A stretch of DNA of 64,000 nucleotides from Hyphomicrobiales bacterium (lineage in GTDB: Bacteria; Pseudomonadota; Alphaproteobacteria; Rhizobiales; Beijerinckiaceae), in the NCBI GenBank assembly GCA_027489535.1, contig JAIXZO010000019.1:1-64000 (forward strand), read 5' to 3'. Below, piece by piece: positions 48,933 to 58,119 of the stretch. Under the pieces are notes generated by a model. It had not been told where the DNA came from. It did no database searches and was given only the letters and a program-made list of their open reading frames with translations. The position numbers and the translations under genes are program-made. Each line of letters begins with the position of its first letter. Position 1 is the stretch's first letter.

Positions 48933-51302
48933 ATGCCTACCGCCCCCGTGCGAGAAGGCGAGCGTTCCATGCCGTATCAGACCCGAGGATCATCGCGGAC
49001 GATGAAGGCTTCCGGAGACATCAGGGGCGGCGACAAGCTGCCCTCCCGCGAGGACGTGCTCGCCTTCGTGCGCAACGAAAAGGGCAAGGTCGGCAAGCGC
49101 GAGATCGCGCGTGCGTTCGACCTGAAGGGCGAGGCCCGCATCGCGCTCAAGCGCATGCTCCGCGAAATGGAAGACGACGGGCTGCTCGACCGGCACGGCA
49201 AGACGCTGCACAAGGGCGGCGGACTGCCCCCGATGGTGCTGTGCGACATCGTAGCGCGCGACCGCGACGGCGACCTGCTCGCCGTGCCCGTGGAATGGGA
49301 CGAAGCCGCGCAGGGCCGCGCGCCGCGCGTCGCCATTCGCATGCCGCGCCGCCCCCGCCCCGGCCAACCGGTGCCCGGATTGCAGGACCGCGTGCTCGTG
49401 CGCGTGGAGGAGACGGACGAAGAGGGCGGCCCCGCCTATCAGGGCCGCGTGGTGAAGCTGCTGGAGCGCGCCCGCGTGCAGGTGCTCGGCATCTTCAAGG
49501 CGCGGCGCGAGGGCGGCGGACGCGTGCTGCCCGTCGACAAGAAGGCGCTCGGCCGCGAATTCCTGATCGCGCCCGGCGACGAGGGCGAAGCCGAGGACGG
49601 CGACCTCGTTTCCGTGACGCCGCGCAGCTCCCACAGCCGCGCCGGCGGGCCTGTTATGGCGCGCATCAAGGAACGGCTGGGCTCGCTGAATTCGGAAAAG
49701 GCGATCAGCCTCGTGGCGATCCATGCCCACGGCATCCCGGACCGCTTCGCGGCCACGACGCTGGCGGAAGCGGAGGCGGCGAAGCCCGCGACGCTGAAGG
49801 GCCGCGAGGACATGCGCGCGCTGCCGCTCGTGACCATCGACCCCGCCGACGCCAAGGACCACGACGATGCGGTCCATGCCGCGCCCGACGACGACCCGAA
49901 GAACAAGGGCGGCTACGTCGTCACCGTCGCCATCGCCGATGTGGCGGCTTACGTGCATACCGGCTCGCATCTCGACCGCGAGGCGCTGGAACGCGGCAAT
50001 TCGGTCTATTTTCCCGACCGCGTGGTGCCGATGCTGCCGGAACGGATCTCCAACGACCTGTGCTCGCTGCGGCCGAACGAGGACCGCGCGGCGTTGGCGG
50101 TGCGCATGGTGCTGGGGGCGGACGGGCAGAAGCGGCGGCATACGTTTCACCGCATCCTGATGCGCTCGGCCGCGAAGCTCTCCTATCAACAGGCGCAGGC
50201 CGCCATCGACGGACGGCCGGACGAGACGACCGAGCCGCTGTTGGCCGACGTGCTGCGGCCGCTGTGGGACGCGTATCACTGCGCCCACAAGGCCCGGCAG
50301 GAACGCGCGCCGCTGGCGCTGGAACTGCCGGAACGCAAGATCCTGCTCAAGCCCGACGGCACCGTAGACCGGGTGATCGTTCCCGAGCGGCTCGACGCGC
50401 ACAAGCTGATCGAAGAATTCATGATCCTCGCCAATGTCGCGGCGGCGGAAGAGCTGGAGGGGCATCGCACCCCCCTGCTCTATCGCGTGCATGACGAGCC
50501 TTCGGTGGAGAAGCTGCGGACCTTGGGCGAAGTGCTCGCCTCGGTCGGCATCAAGATGACGTTGCAGGGCGCGCTGCGGCCGGAATTCTTCAACCGGATC
50601 CTGGCCAAGGTGGTCGACACCGAGCACGCTCCGTTCGTCAACGAGATCGTGCTGCGCAGTCAGGCGCAGGCGCAATATGCGCACGAAAATCTCGGGCATT
50701 TCGGCTTGAACCTGCGGCGCTACGCGCATTTCACCTCGCCGATCCGCCGCTATGCCGACCTGATCGTGCACCGGGCCCTGGTGCGGGCGCTGAAGCTGGG
50801 AAGCGACGGGCTCGCGGACGCCACCATCCCCGACCTGCCGGAGATCGCCGCGGCGATTTCGGCGGCGGAGCGCAGGGCGATGGCGGCCGAGCGCGAGACG
50901 GTGGACCGGCTGATCGCGCATCATCTGGCCGACCGCATCGGCGCGACATTCGACGGCCGCATTTCCGGCGTAACGCGCTCCGGCCTGTTCGTGAAACTGT
51001 TCGAGACGGGCGCGGACGGGTTCATCCCCGCTTCGACCATCGGGGCGGATTACTACGCGCATGACGAGAGCCTGCAGGCGCTCGTCGGGCAATCGACCGG
51101 CGAGAGCTATCGGCTCGGCGACGTGGTGTCGGTGAAGCTGGTGGAAGCCGCGCCGGTGGCGGGCGCGCTGCGATTCGAAATGCTGTCGGACGGCCGGGTG
51201 ATCCCCGGGGCGGGCGGCAAGCGCGGGCGCAGACGCGCCGGCGGCGCGGCGCGCGGCGAGCGGCAGGAACGGGCGAAGGTCCGCAAGAGGAGCAAACGAT
51301 GA
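48933..51302 (+). CDS. rnr: Ribonuclease R
   Basis: RNase R is a 3'-to-5' exoribonuclease that degrades structured RNA. It has up to 789 residues: helix-turn-helix and cold-shock domains at the N-terminus, the RNB domain with the catalytic motif ITIDPADAKDHDDAV, and a C-terminal S1 domain (DGRISGVTRSGLFVKLFETG). A basic, glycine-rich tail ends it. The first ATG is at 48933; others at 48969 and 49002 are possible and none has a clear Shine-Dalgarno. The stop overlaps the DUF983 start. Confidence 0.95.
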   Translation: MPTAPVREGERSMPYQTRGSSRTMKASGDIRGGDKLPSREDVLAFVRNEKGKVGKREIARAFDLKGEARIALKRMLREMEDDGLLDRHGKTLHKGGGLPPMVLCDIVARDRDGDLLAVPVEWDEAAQGRAPRVAIRMPRRPRPGQPVPGLQDRVLVRVEETDEEGGPAYQGRVVKLLERARVQVLGIFKARREGGGRVLPVDKKALGREFLIAPGDEGEAEDGDLVSVTPRSSHSRAGGPVMARIKERLGSLNSEKAISLVAIHAHGIPDRFAATTLAEAEAAKPATLKGREDMRALPLVTIDPADAKDHDDAVHAAPDDDPKNKGGYVVTVAIADVAAYVHTGSHLDREALERGNSVYFPDRVVPMLPERISNDLCSLRPNEDRAALAVRMVLGADGQKRRHTFHRILMRSAAKLSYQQAQAAIDGRPDETTEPLLADVLRPLWDAYHCAHKARQERAPLALELPERKILLKPDGTVDRVIVPERLDAHKLIEEFMILANVAAAEELEGHRTPLLYRVHDEPSVEKLRTLGEVLASVGIKMTLQGALRPEFFNRILAKVVDTEHAPFVNEIVLRSQAQAQYAHENLGHFGLNLRRYAHFTSPIRRYADLIVHRALVRALKLGSDGLADATIPDLPEIAAAISAAERRAMAAERETVDRLIAHHLADRIGATFDGRISGVTRSGLFVKLFETGADGFIPASTIGADYYAHDESLQALVGQSTGESYRLGDVVSVKLVEAAPVAGALRFEMLSDGRVIPGAGGKRGRRRAGGAARGERQERAKVRKRSKR

Positions 51303-51802
51303 CGAGCACCGTGCAAGACGACCGCGTCGCGGGCGACGCCGAAGCGGCCCGCGGGGGCGCTCCGGTCAAGACATGGAGCCGCGAGGCGGATCTGCCGGGG
51401 CGTTCGGTGTTCAGATCGATGCTGCGCGGCGCGGCCGGGCGCTGCCCGCATTGCGGCGAGGGTCGGCTGTTCGGCCGCTTTCTGAAGGTGGTGCCGGAAT
51501 GCGCCGCCTGCGGCGAGGACATGCACCATCACCGCGCCGACGACCTGCCCGCCTATCTGGTGATGTTCGTGACCGGCCATGTCGTGCTCGGCGCACTGCT
51601 TTATGCCGACAATCACGGCTGGACGGCGACGCAGCACATGCTCGCTTGGCCCGCTTTGACGGTGGCGCTCTCGCTGGGCATGATCCAGCCCGTGAAGGGG
51701 GCCGTCGTCGGCCTTCAATGGGCGCTGCGGATGCACGGCTTCGGCACGGGTCCGGACGGCGACGAGCACCCGGCCCTGAAGCCGCATCCGGACCACGCAT
51801 GA
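51299..51802 (+). CDS. DUF983 family membrane protein
   Basis: This encodes a 167-residue protein with a double zinc-ribbon-like pair (CPHCGEG and CAACGED) followed by two membrane helices (YLVMFVTGHVVLGALLYAD and ALTVALSLGMIQPVKGAVV). The function is unknown. ATGA overlaps connect it to rnr upstream (51299-51302) and to the Nudix gene downstream (51799-51802). In Rhizobiales it regularly occurs between these two. Confidence 0.9.
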   Translation: MTSTVQDDRVAGDAEAARGGAPVKTWSREADLPGRSVFRSMLRGAAGRCPHCGEGRLFGRFLKVVPECAACGEDMHHHRADDLPAYLVMFVTGHVVLGALLYADNHGWTATQHMLAWPALTVALSLGMIQPVKGAVVGLQWALRMHGFGTGPDGDEHPALKPHPDHA

Positions 51803-52533
51803 CCGATACCGCCGTCTCCACGCCCGCCGCCGCCGCACCGCGCGCGGCACTCCCGCTGCGCCCCAAGGACGCGGCGACGCTGATCCTGCTCGACCGCTCC
51901 GGCGCGCATCCGAAGGTGCTGATGGGCAAGCGGCATGCGGGGCATAAGTTCATGCCCGGCAAGTTCGTGTTTCCCGGCGGGCGCATCGAGGCGGGCGACC
52001 GGCGCATGTCGGTGGCGGGCGCGCTGGATCCGGTGGTCGAGGAACGGTTGCTCAAGCGCATGCAGCGGCCGAGCCCGATGAAGGCGCGCGCGATGGCGAT
52101 GGCCGCCATCCGCGAGACGTTCGAGGAAACAGGGCTGATGCTGGGCTCGTGCGACTACGGCACGCCCGCGGTGGTGCCGGAAGGGCCTTGGCGCGACTTC
52201 CAGACGCACGGCGTGCATCCCGAACTCGACGGCCTGCATTTCATCGCGCGGGCGATCACGCCGCCGGGACGGCCGAAGCGCTTCGACGCGCGCTTCTTCG
52301 CGGCCGACGCGCAGGACGTGGCGCACCAAGTCGACGGCGTGGTGGGGCCGGAATCGGAACTGGTCGAGCTGGTGTGGGTGCCGTTGTCGGAGGCGCGCGA
52401 CCTCGATCTGCCGCGCATCACGAGCATCGTGCTCGATGAACTCGAAGCGCGGCTCGCGGCGGGGATGCCCGCATGGCGGCCGGTGCCGTTCTACTTCTTC
52501 CGTCGCGGGAACCACCTGCGCGAGGACCTCTGA
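51799..52533 (+). CDS. Nudix hydrolase
   Basis: This 244-residue hydrolase has a Nudix box split by an insertion: FPGGRIEAGDRRMSV then, after roughly 30 residues, AMAAIRETFEETGLML. The same layout occurs in NUDT19-type enzymes. The substrate is unknown, likely a nucleoside diphosphate derivative such as a CoA ester or ADP-sugar. It starts within the DUF983 stop. Confidence 0.88.
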   Translation: MTDTAVSTPAAAAPRAALPLRPKDAATLILLDRSGAHPKVLMGKRHAGHKFMPGKFVFPGGRIEAGDRRMSVAGALDPVVEERLLKRMQRPSPMKARAMAMAAIRETFEETGLMLGSCDYGTPAVVPEGPWRDFQTHGVHPELDGLHFIARAITPPGRPKRFDARFFAADAQDVAHQVDGVVGPESELVELVWVPLSEARDLDLPRITSIVLDELEARLAAGMPAWRPVPFYFFRRGNHLREDL

Positions 52534-52536
52534 AGC

Positions 52537-53700
52537 ATGGAGGCTTCGACCGCCGGCGCCGCCCGGCGCACGCGCAACGTGACCATCGCGGCGGCGACCA
52601 TGACCATCGCGCTGGTGGGCATGGGCCTGTCGCTGACCTTGCCGCTGTTGTCGCTGCGCATGGAAGCCGGCGGGATGACGGGTGGCTTCATCGGCTTGAA
52701 CACCGCGTTCGGCGGGTTGGCGACCGTGCTCGGCGCCCCCTTCGTACCGCGGCTGGCGCGCATGTTCGGCGTGCGGCCGATCCTGTTCGCGGCCGTGGCG
52801 CTGGGGGCGGCCACCCTCCTCTCGTTTCATTACATCCCGAATTTCATCGCTTGGTTCGGCCTGCGCTTTCTGTTCGGCGTGTCGCTGACGATTTTGTTCG
52901 TGCTGAGCGAGTTCTGGATCAACGCCGCCGCCCCGCCCGAGCGGCGCGGACTGGTGATGGGCATCTACGCCACCGTGCTGTCGCTCGGCTTCGCTGCGGG
53001 GCCCGCGATTCTGGCCTTGGTGGGCACGCAGGGCCTCGCGCCCTTTGCGGCGGGCGCGGCGATCTTCCTGCTGGCGACGATTCCCGTGGCCTTGGCCGGG
53101 GGCGAGACGCCCGTGATCGAGGACGAGACGACGCGCAACGTGTGGTCTTTCCTGCGCGCGGCGCCGGCGGCCACCTTGGCGGGCTTCGTCTACGGCGCGG
53201 TCGAGACCGGGGCGTTCGGGCTGCTGCCCGTGTACGGGCGGCGCGTCGGGTTCGACGAACAGGGCGCGGCGGCGCTGATCACCGTGGTGGCGTTGGGCAA
53301 CGTGCTGTTCCAGATTCCCATCGGGCTGCTCGCGGACAAGATCGACCGGCGCAAGGTGCTGCTGGGCTGCGCGCTGGTGGGCGTGGCCGGCGCGGCGCTG
53401 ATCCCCTTCGTCGTCGAGGCGCGATGGGCGCTGACGGCCGTGCTGTTCGTGTGGGGCGGCATCGTCGCGGGCCTTTACACCGTGGGGCTGGCTTTGCTCG
53501 GCGCGCGCTTCACCGGGGCGGAACTGGCGACGGCGAACGCGGCCTTCGTCATTCTCTACAGCATGGGCATGATGGCCGGGCCGCCGCTGATCGGGCTGGG
53601 CATGGACGCGGCCGATCCGCACGGCTTCGCCTGGACCTTGGCGGCGATGTTCGCGGTGTATCTGCTCGTCGCGGGCACGGGCTTCGCGAAAAGCCGCTGA
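52537..53700 (+). CDS. Major facilitator superfamily transporter
   Basis: This is a 12-helix MFS permease of 387 residues with an intracellular loop [12 protein letters not shown] matching the family motif A repeat. The substrate is not evident. It follows the Nudix gene by three bases and ends the rnr-DUF983-Nudix-MFS set. The neighbouring repeats and rpmG promoter begin just after its stop. Confidence 0.9.
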   Translation: MEASTAGAARRTRNVTIAAATMTIALVGMGLSLTLPLLSLRMEAGGMTGGFIGLNTAFGGLATVLGAPFVPRLARMFGVRPILFAAVALGAATLLSFHYIPNFIAWFGLRFLFGVSLTILFVLSEFWINAAAPPERRGLVMGIYATVLSLGFAAGPAILALVGTQGLAPFAAGAAIFLLATIPVALAGGETPVIEDETTRNVWSFLRAAPAATLAGFVYGAVETGAFGLLPVYGRRVGFDEQGAAALITVVALGNVLFQIPIGLLADKIDRRKVLLGCALVGVAGAALIPFVVEARWALTAVLFVWGGIVAGLYTVGLALLGARFTGAELATANAAFVILYSMGMMAGPPLIGLGMDAADPHGFAWTLAAMFAVYLLVAGTGFAKSR

Positions 53701-53716
53701 TGCGGCCGCGGCTTCC

Positions 53717-53744
53717 TTGACATTCGCCGGGGCATCGTTAGAGA
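53717..53744 (+). promoter_or_regulatory. Probable housekeeping promoter of rpmG
   Basis: A consensus -35 box TTGACA lies at 53717-53722. A 16-base spacer separates it from TAGAGA (53739-53744). It stands 92 bases before the rpmG start codon. This is a prediction from consensus only. Confidence 0.55.
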
Positions 53745-53756
53745 TCGCGCCAACAA

Positions 53757-53777
53757 CGGCCGGTCGCGTACCGGCCG
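53757..53777 (+). promoter_or_regulatory. Leader hairpin upstream of rpmG
   Basis: CGGCCGGT (53757-53764) pairs with ACCGGCCG (53770-53777) across the loop CGCGT, and GTTTCCGTTTCG follows. It lies within the predicted rpmG transcript, 60 bases before the ATG. It resembles a terminator with a weak T-rich tail, so attenuation is possible. It may instead be the end of the MFS transcript. Confidence 0.5.
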
Positions 53778-53836
53778 GTTTCCGTTTCGTGTCGATGCGC
53801 CCGCCGCGGCGCTCTCAAGCTTCGAGGATCCGCGCC

Positions 53837-54004
53837 ATGGCCAAGGCGACTACCATCAAGATCAAGCTCATCTCGAGCGCCGATACGGGCTTCTTCTACG
53901 TGACGAAGAAGAACTCGCGCACGATGACCGACAAGCTGGTCAAGAAGAAGTACGACCCCGTGGCGAAGAAGCACGTGGAATTCCGCGAAGCCAAGATCAA
54001 GTGA
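53837..54004 (+). CDS. rpmG: Ribosomal protein bL33
   Basis: This 55-residue 50S subunit protein has the usual sequence [20 protein letters not shown] then YVTKKNSRT. It lacks the CxxC zinc pairs of the other bL33 type, so it is the zinc-independent form. GAGGA lies about ten bases upstream. A good terminator follows at 54031-54052. Confidence 0.97.
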   Translation: MAKATTIKIKLISSADTGFFYVTKKNSRTMTDKLVKKKYDPVAKKHVEFREAKIK

Positions 54005-54030
54005 TCCGACGCCTCTCGCGAACCTGAACG

Positions 54031-54052
54031 AAACCGCCCTCCGGGGCGGTTT
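54031..54052 (+). terminator. Rho-independent terminator of rpmG
   Basis: AAACCGCCC, loop TCCG and GGGCGGTTT form a perfect 9-bp stem. The downstream arm continues into TTTTCGTTT. It lies 27 bases after the rpmG stop. Confidence 0.92.
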
Positions 54053-54068
54053 TTTCGTTTCGGGGTGC

Positions 54069-54110
54069 GTGGTTCGAGACGGTGCTGCGCGCCTCCTCAC
54101 CATGAGGTTT
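54069..54110. repeat. Family A repeat, single half (A5)
   Basis: GTGGTTCGAGACGG to CTCCTCACCATGAGG matches the left halves of A1 to A3. No right half follows. Confidence 0.8.
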
Positions 54111-54145
54111 GGGTGGTGGAGTTTGCTCGGGGCGTCACCCCGGTG

Positions 54146-54236
54146 TGTCATCCCGGGCGGCGTGAGCCGACCCGGGACCCAGCTTTTCGGGCATTGTGGG
54201 ACAAGGCTGGGTCCCGGCTCTTCGGCCGGGATGACA
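54146..54236. repeat. Family B intergenic repeat (B5)
   Basis: The terminal inverted repeats TGTCATCCCGG and CCGGGATGACA enclose GACCCGGGACCCAGC and GGCTGGGTCCCGGCTC. The order of the parts matches B4. Confidence 0.85.
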
Positions 54237-54508
54237 GCTGTTGCGTGGTTTTGAAGGAAGGACCGCCGTGGTGGCCGGCCGGGCGATACGGAGGAGGCCA
54301 CTCCGAAGTCGCCCGCGCCGGCCTGACCCCACGGACCCGGGAGATGCGGCGGACCCGGGCATGTCCCGCAGGGTTGTCACGAAAGCGCTTCGAAAAGCGC
54401 GCGACGGTTCGCAGGATAGCGCGAAGCGAATCGAGTTGAAAGAAAAACGAATCGCTTCGCTGCGCCGCCCGGCGGCGCATAGCGCCGACGCGCGACGCCT
54501 CGACCGGA

Positions 54509-54886
54509 TTACGCGTTCGCGGGGCCGGCGAAGGTGCGGACGGTTTCGAGGAATTTCGCGACCGAGATGGGCTTGGAGAGATAGGCCTCGCAGCCGCGCG
54601 CCCGGATGCGCTCCTCGTCGCCCTTCATGGCGAAGGCGGTGACGGCGACGATGGGGATCGGACGCAGATCGGGATCGGCCTTCAGCCACTGCATGATGTC
54701 CTCGCCCGAGATTTCGGGCAGCTGGATGTCCATCAGGATGAGGTCGGGGCGATGGCGGCGCGCGAGATCCATCGCGTCGTGGCCGTTGGCGGTCTTGAGC
54801 GTCACGTAGCCGTGCGCTTCGAGCAGATCGTTGAAGAGCTTCATGTTGAGCTCGTTGTCTTCCACGATCAGAACGGTCTTGGCCAT
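54509..54886 (-). CDS. divK: Single-domain response regulator DivK
   Basis: DivK is a 125-residue receiver domain with no output domain. The phosphorylated aspartate is Asp53 (LILMDIQLP), with Thr83 and Lys105 as the other conserved switch residues. In alphaproteobacteria it links the DivJ/PleC kinases to DivL-CckA and thus to the CtrA cell-cycle programme. It is divergent from DUF3572 and dinB. No TTAA-N7-TTAA CtrA box was found in the 98-base divergent region. The neighbour pleD, usual in this family, is missing. Confidence 0.95.
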   Translation of the reverse strand: MAKTVLIVEDNELNMKLFNDLLEAHGYVTLKTANGHDAMDLARRHRPDLILMDIQLPEISGEDIMQWLKADPDLRPIPIVAVTAFAMKGDEERIRARGCEAYLSKPISVAKFLETVRTFAGPANA

Positions 54887-54984
54887 GACGTCCCCTGCGC
54901 CTCCGAGCGGTTGTCCGCTCGCTCGCGTGCGGTGAAGGTCTTATAAAACCGAGACGTTGAAGAAACACAAATCCGGAGAGCGCG

Positions 54985-55281
54985 ATGGCCCGCCCGCAAG
55001 ACCGCGAAGCCGCAGAAGAACTGGGGATCCGGGCGCTCGGATTTTTGGCGGGGGACCCGGAGCGCCTCGGCCGATTCTTCGAATTGACGGGGCTTTCGCC
55101 CGCCGACATCCGCGCCGCCGCGGCCGATCCCGCTTTTTGGTTGGCGGTGCTGGAACATCTCGCCTCCGACGAAAGCCTGATGCTGGCCTTCGCCGCGCAT
55201 GAAGGGCTCGACCCCGCATCGGTGGAACGGGCGCGGCTGCGGCTGACGCCGCATGTGAACGAGGGTTTGCGCGAGGGCTGA
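54985..55281 (+). CDS. DUF3572 family protein
   Basis: This 98-residue soluble protein is alpha-helical. The family pattern [20 protein letters not shown] is clear, then [22 protein letters not shown]. It has no known function. Its usual place in Rhizobiales is between divK and dinB, and it keeps that place here. It ends 19 bases before dinB. Confidence 0.85.
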   Translation: MARPQDREAAEELGIRALGFLAGDPERLGRFFELTGLSPADIRAAAADPAFWLAVLEHLASDESLMLAFAAHEGLDPASVERARLRLTPHVNEGLREG

Positions 55282-55300
55282 GGCGGTAGGGGCCGAGGCG

Positions 55301-56575
55301 ATGGCGTCGCTGTGCCGCGACTGCTGCGGGGAAGGACCGGACGATGCGGCGCGCTGCATGCATTGCCGCTCGCCGCGCGTGCTGCGCCACCCGGAATTGG
55401 CGTCGCTCGCGGTCGCGCATGTCGATTGCGACGCGTTCTATGCCTCGGTGGAAAAGCGCGACGATCCGAGCCTCGCGGACAGACCGGTGATCGTGGGCGG
55501 GGGCAAGCGCGGGGTGGTGGCGACCTGCTGCTACGTGGCGCGGACCTTCGGCGTGCGCTCGGCCATGCCGATGTTCAAGGCGCTGGACCTGTGCCCCGAC
55601 GCGGTGGTGGTGCGGCCGAACATGGAAAAATACGTCCGCGTCGGCCGCGAGATCCGCGCGATGATGGGCGACCTGACGCCGCTGGTGGAACCGGTCTCCA
55701 TCGACGAGGCCTATCTCGACCTGACCGGCACGGAACGCGCCCACGGCGCGCCAGCGGCCGTCGTGCTGGCCCGCTTCGCGCGGCGGGTGGAGACGGAGAT
55801 CGGCGTTTCGGTGTCGGTGGGGCTGTCGTGGAACCGGTTTCTCGCCAAGGTCGCCTCCGAGATCGACAAGCCGCGCGGCTTCGCCGTGATCGGGCGGGCG
55901 GAGGCGCAGACCTATCTGGCGACGAAGCCCGTCGGGATCATCCCGGGCGTGGGGCCGGTGACGCGGGAGCGGCTCGCCAAGGACGGCATCCGCACCGTGG
56001 GCGACCTCCAGCGGCTCGACATCGCCGCCCTCGCCCGCCGCTACGGCGAGGACGGGCTGCGGCTGTCGCGCCTGTCTCGCGGCGAGGACGTGCGGGCGAT
56101 CACGTCCGACCGGGAGACCAAGAGCGTTTCGGCCGAGACGACGTTCGATGTCGACGTGTCGGACCCGGAGGTACTGTCGGCGAATGTGCTGGCGCTGGCG
56201 GAGAAGGTGGCGGTTCGGCTGCGGCGGGCCGATCTGGCGGGCCGCTCCGTCACGCTCAAGCTGAAGACGGCGGATTTCAAGACGCGGACGCGGGCGCGTT
56301 CGGGCTTGGCGCCGACCCAGCTCGCCGCACGCATCCACGCCGCCGCCCGCGACCTGCTGCGCAAGGAGGCGGACGGCGTGACGCGGTTCCGGCTGATCGG
56401 GGTCGGCGTGTCCGACCTCGGACCGGGGATCGACGCCGACCGCGGCGATCTCGCGGACGGGGACGCGACGCGCATCGCGGGGGTGGAGAAGGCGCTCGAC
56501 GGACTGCGCGCGAAGTTCGGCGCCGCCGCCGTGCAGCGCGGCTCGGTGTTCGACGTGATGAACCGGAAGAAGTAG
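55301..56575 (+). CDS. dinB: DNA polymerase IV
   Basis: This Y-family translesion polymerase has 424 residues. The catalytic acidic residues are in [13 protein letters not shown] and SIDEAYLDL. The little-finger region is at the C-terminus, without a visible terminal clamp-binding QL-type peptide. An N-terminal extension of about 40 residues has Cys5, Cys8, Cys9, Cys19 and Cys22 (CRDCC...CMHC), which may bind zinc; E. coli DinB lacks it. It probably acts in the SOS or stationary-phase response, but no LexA box was searched. Confidence 0.94.
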   Translation: MASLCRDCCGEGPDDAARCMHCRSPRVLRHPELASLAVAHVDCDAFYASVEKRDDPSLADRPVIVGGGKRGVVATCCYVARTFGVRSAMPMFKALDLCPDAVVVRPNMEKYVRVGREIRAMMGDLTPLVEPVSIDEAYLDLTGTERAHGAPAAVVLARFARRVETEIGVSVSVGLSWNRFLAKVASEIDKPRGFAVIGRAEAQTYLATKPVGIIPGVGPVTRERLAKDGIRTVGDLQRLDIAALARRYGEDGLRLSRLSRGEDVRAITSDRETKSVSAETTFDVDVSDPEVLSANVLALAEKVAVRLRRADLAGRSVTLKLKTADFKTRTRARSGLAPTQLAARIHAAARDLLRKEADGVTRFRLIGVGVSDLGPGIDADRGDLADGDATRIAGVEKALDGLRAKFGAAAVQRGSVFDVMNRKK

Positions 56576-56603
56576 GCGGCCGGAAATCGGGGGAGCCCCC
56601 TTC

Positions 56604-56726
56604 CGTCATTGCGAGGAGCGCAGCGACGCGGCAATCCAGGGGTGCGCCTCGGGGGCGGAGAGCGGCGGGCTGCGTTGGTTCAAGGCCGCCGTCAGCTGGA
56701 TTGCTTCGCTTGCGCTCGCAATGACG
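56604..56726. repeat. Family C intergenic repeat (C2)
   Basis: The left end is CGTCATTGCGAGGAGCG, the right end CGCAATGACG. GGCAATCCAGG and CTGGATTGCTTCGC form the inner complementary pair. It lies between dinB and eipB, which converge. Confidence 0.88.
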
Positions 56727-56747
56727 GTTGGCGGCGAGGCCTCCCCC

Positions 56748-57563
56748 TTACTTGTCGCAGGCGGCGGGTTTGAGCATTTCGAGTTGCTTCAGCTCGCCCT
56801 TCAGCGCGAAGTCGCCGTAGTCGAGGGTGAGCTTGCGGGCGACGCCGTTGTCGAACATTTCGAAGGCGACGGTGTGGGTCGGGGATTGGTCGCGCGAGTC
56901 GGCTTCGTAGAAGCTGAGGGAAACGGGCCAGCGGGGCATCTTGCCGAGGCCGGCCTTGCGAGACGGCTCGTCGAGGGCCTCTTCGCCGCTCTTGGAGCGG
57001 CCGCCGATGACGGCGATCACGTCGAAGAGCTTGTCGGGCTCGTCCGAGCCGTCGAAGAGCTTCGCTTCCAAACGCGGCGCACCGCTGCGCGCGGCTTCGA
57101 TCACCATCTTGAGATGCTTGGCGGGGAACACGGCTTCCGCGAGACGGTGCGTCTCCCTTTTCGGGGCCGTGGTTTCGACGGTGGTGGCGCCCTTGCGGGT
57201 TTCGGCGCGGCCCTGCACCACGTCCGGCGACTCGGCGCCCTTGCGGCTGTCCTTGGAGAAGCGGAGCGTATCGCCCTCGGCCGACTCGTAGGTGGTGGCG
57301 CGGTGATCGAGGCGCAGCACGCCCGCACCGCCGTCGATGTCGAGCACCTGCCGCACCGATTGTGCATAGCCGTCGCAGGCGGAACCGGTGATTTCGATGA
57401 CGATGCGGCCGGTGGCGGATTCGAGCGCGTTGGCCCCTGAACTGCTCGATAGAGCGAGATCGTAGACGGCGCGATGCGGCGCCAGCACGGGAGCCGCGGC
57501 CGAGGCCGTTCCGGCACCGAGCAAAAGGCTCAGGGCCGTCATCGTCGGGATCATCGTCCGCAT
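56748..57563 (-). CDS. eipB: Cell envelope integrity protein EipB (DUF1849)
   Basis: EipB is a periplasmic beta-spiral protein first studied in Brucella, where it protects the envelope and interacts genetically with TTPA. This homologue has 271 residues and a signal peptide MRTMIPTMTALSLLLGAGTA. It has only two cysteines, Cys63 and Cys269, which would form the disulfide conserved in the family. HRAVYDLALSSSSG and the C-terminal KPAACDK are in place. It is divergent from ridA-gdpD. Confidence 0.9.
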   Translation of the reverse strand: MRTMIPTMTALSLLLGAGTASAAAPVLAPHRAVYDLALSSSSGANALESATGRIVIEITGSACDGYAQSVRQVLDIDGGAGVLRLDHRATTYESAEGDTLRFSKDSRKGAESPDVVQGRAETRKGATTVETTAPKRETHRLAEAVFPAKHLKMVIEAARSGAPRLEAKLFDGSDEPDKLFDVIAVIGGRSKSGEEALDEPSRKAGLGKMPRWPVSLSFYEADSRDQSPTHTVAFEMFDNGVARKLTLDYGDFALKGELKQLEMLKPAACDK

Positions 57564-57651
57564 GGCTTGTCTCCGTCATGTGCGAGAGGAGAAGATAGGC
57601 GTTCGGACGCGCCGCGCCAATGCGGCGATCCCCTTAGCGCGAGGAAACGAC

Positions 57652-58119
57652 ATGAGCATCGAGGAACGGCTGCGGTCGAACGGAATCGAACTTCCCCATC
57701 CGGCCGCGCCGATCGCCAATTACGTCCCCTGCGTCCGATCAGGGTCGCTGCTCGTCGTTTCGGGGCAGCTGTGCCTCGGGCCGGACGGCAAATTGGCCCC
57801 GGCGCATACGGGCAAGCTCGGCGTTTCGGTCAGCCTGGCGGACGGGCAGGCGGCCGCGCGGCTTTGCGCGGTGAACGTGCTGGCGCAGGTGCGCGCGCTG
57901 CTCGGCTCGCTCGAACCGATCAAGCGCTGCATCCGGCTCGGCGGCTTCATCAATTCGACGGCGGATTACGGATCTTTGCCGCAGGTGATGAACGGAGCGT
58001 CCGACTTGATGGTTCTCGTGCTGGGCGACCCCGGACGGCATGCGCGCACCACCATCGGCGTGGCGCAATTGCCGCTCGATGCGGCCGTCGAGGTGGAAGC
58101 GATGTTCGAGGTGGGATGA
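57652..58119 (+). CDS. ridA: RidA family protein (enamine/imine deaminase-like)
   Basis: RidA proteins remove reactive enamines and imines. This is a longer (155-residue) Rid subfamily member with GQLCLGPDGKLAP and AQVRALLGSLEPIKRCIRLGG. The Arg of the active site in the true RidA group is not evident in the usual place, so it may belong to the YjgH/YoaB-like subfamilies with uncertain activity. GAGGAAACGAC lies before the ATG. Its stop overlaps the next gene. Confidence 0.85.
   Translation: MSIEERLRSNGIELPHPAAPIANYVPCVRSGSLLVVSGQLCLGPDGKLAPAHTGKLGVSVSLADGQAAARLCAVNVLAQVRALLGSLEPIKRCIRLGGFINSTADYGSLPQVMNGASDLMVLVLGDPGRHARTTIGVAQLPLDAAVEVEAMFEVG

Larger units (their letters stand above)
54005..54508. 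other. Intergenic region rpmG to divK
   Basis: This 504-base gap contains the rpmG terminator (54031-54052), a single family A half (54069-54110), a family B element (54146-54236) and then about 270 bases of unique sequence with no supported gene. The imperfect inverted repeat GCGAAGCGA (54421-54429) and TCGCTTCGC (54452-54460) could end the divK transcript. In relatives pleD occupies this place. Confidence 0.65.

Noticed and set aside
53738-54301. Open frame on the minus strand across the rpmG to divK gap
   Set aside because: It is composed of the repeat elements and the antisense of rpmG; it has no start signal or family pattern.
54887-54984. CtrA-binding site between divK and DUF3572
   Set aside because: No TTAA-N7-TTAA was found by eye in this 98-base space. 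Only a TTATAA stretch is present.
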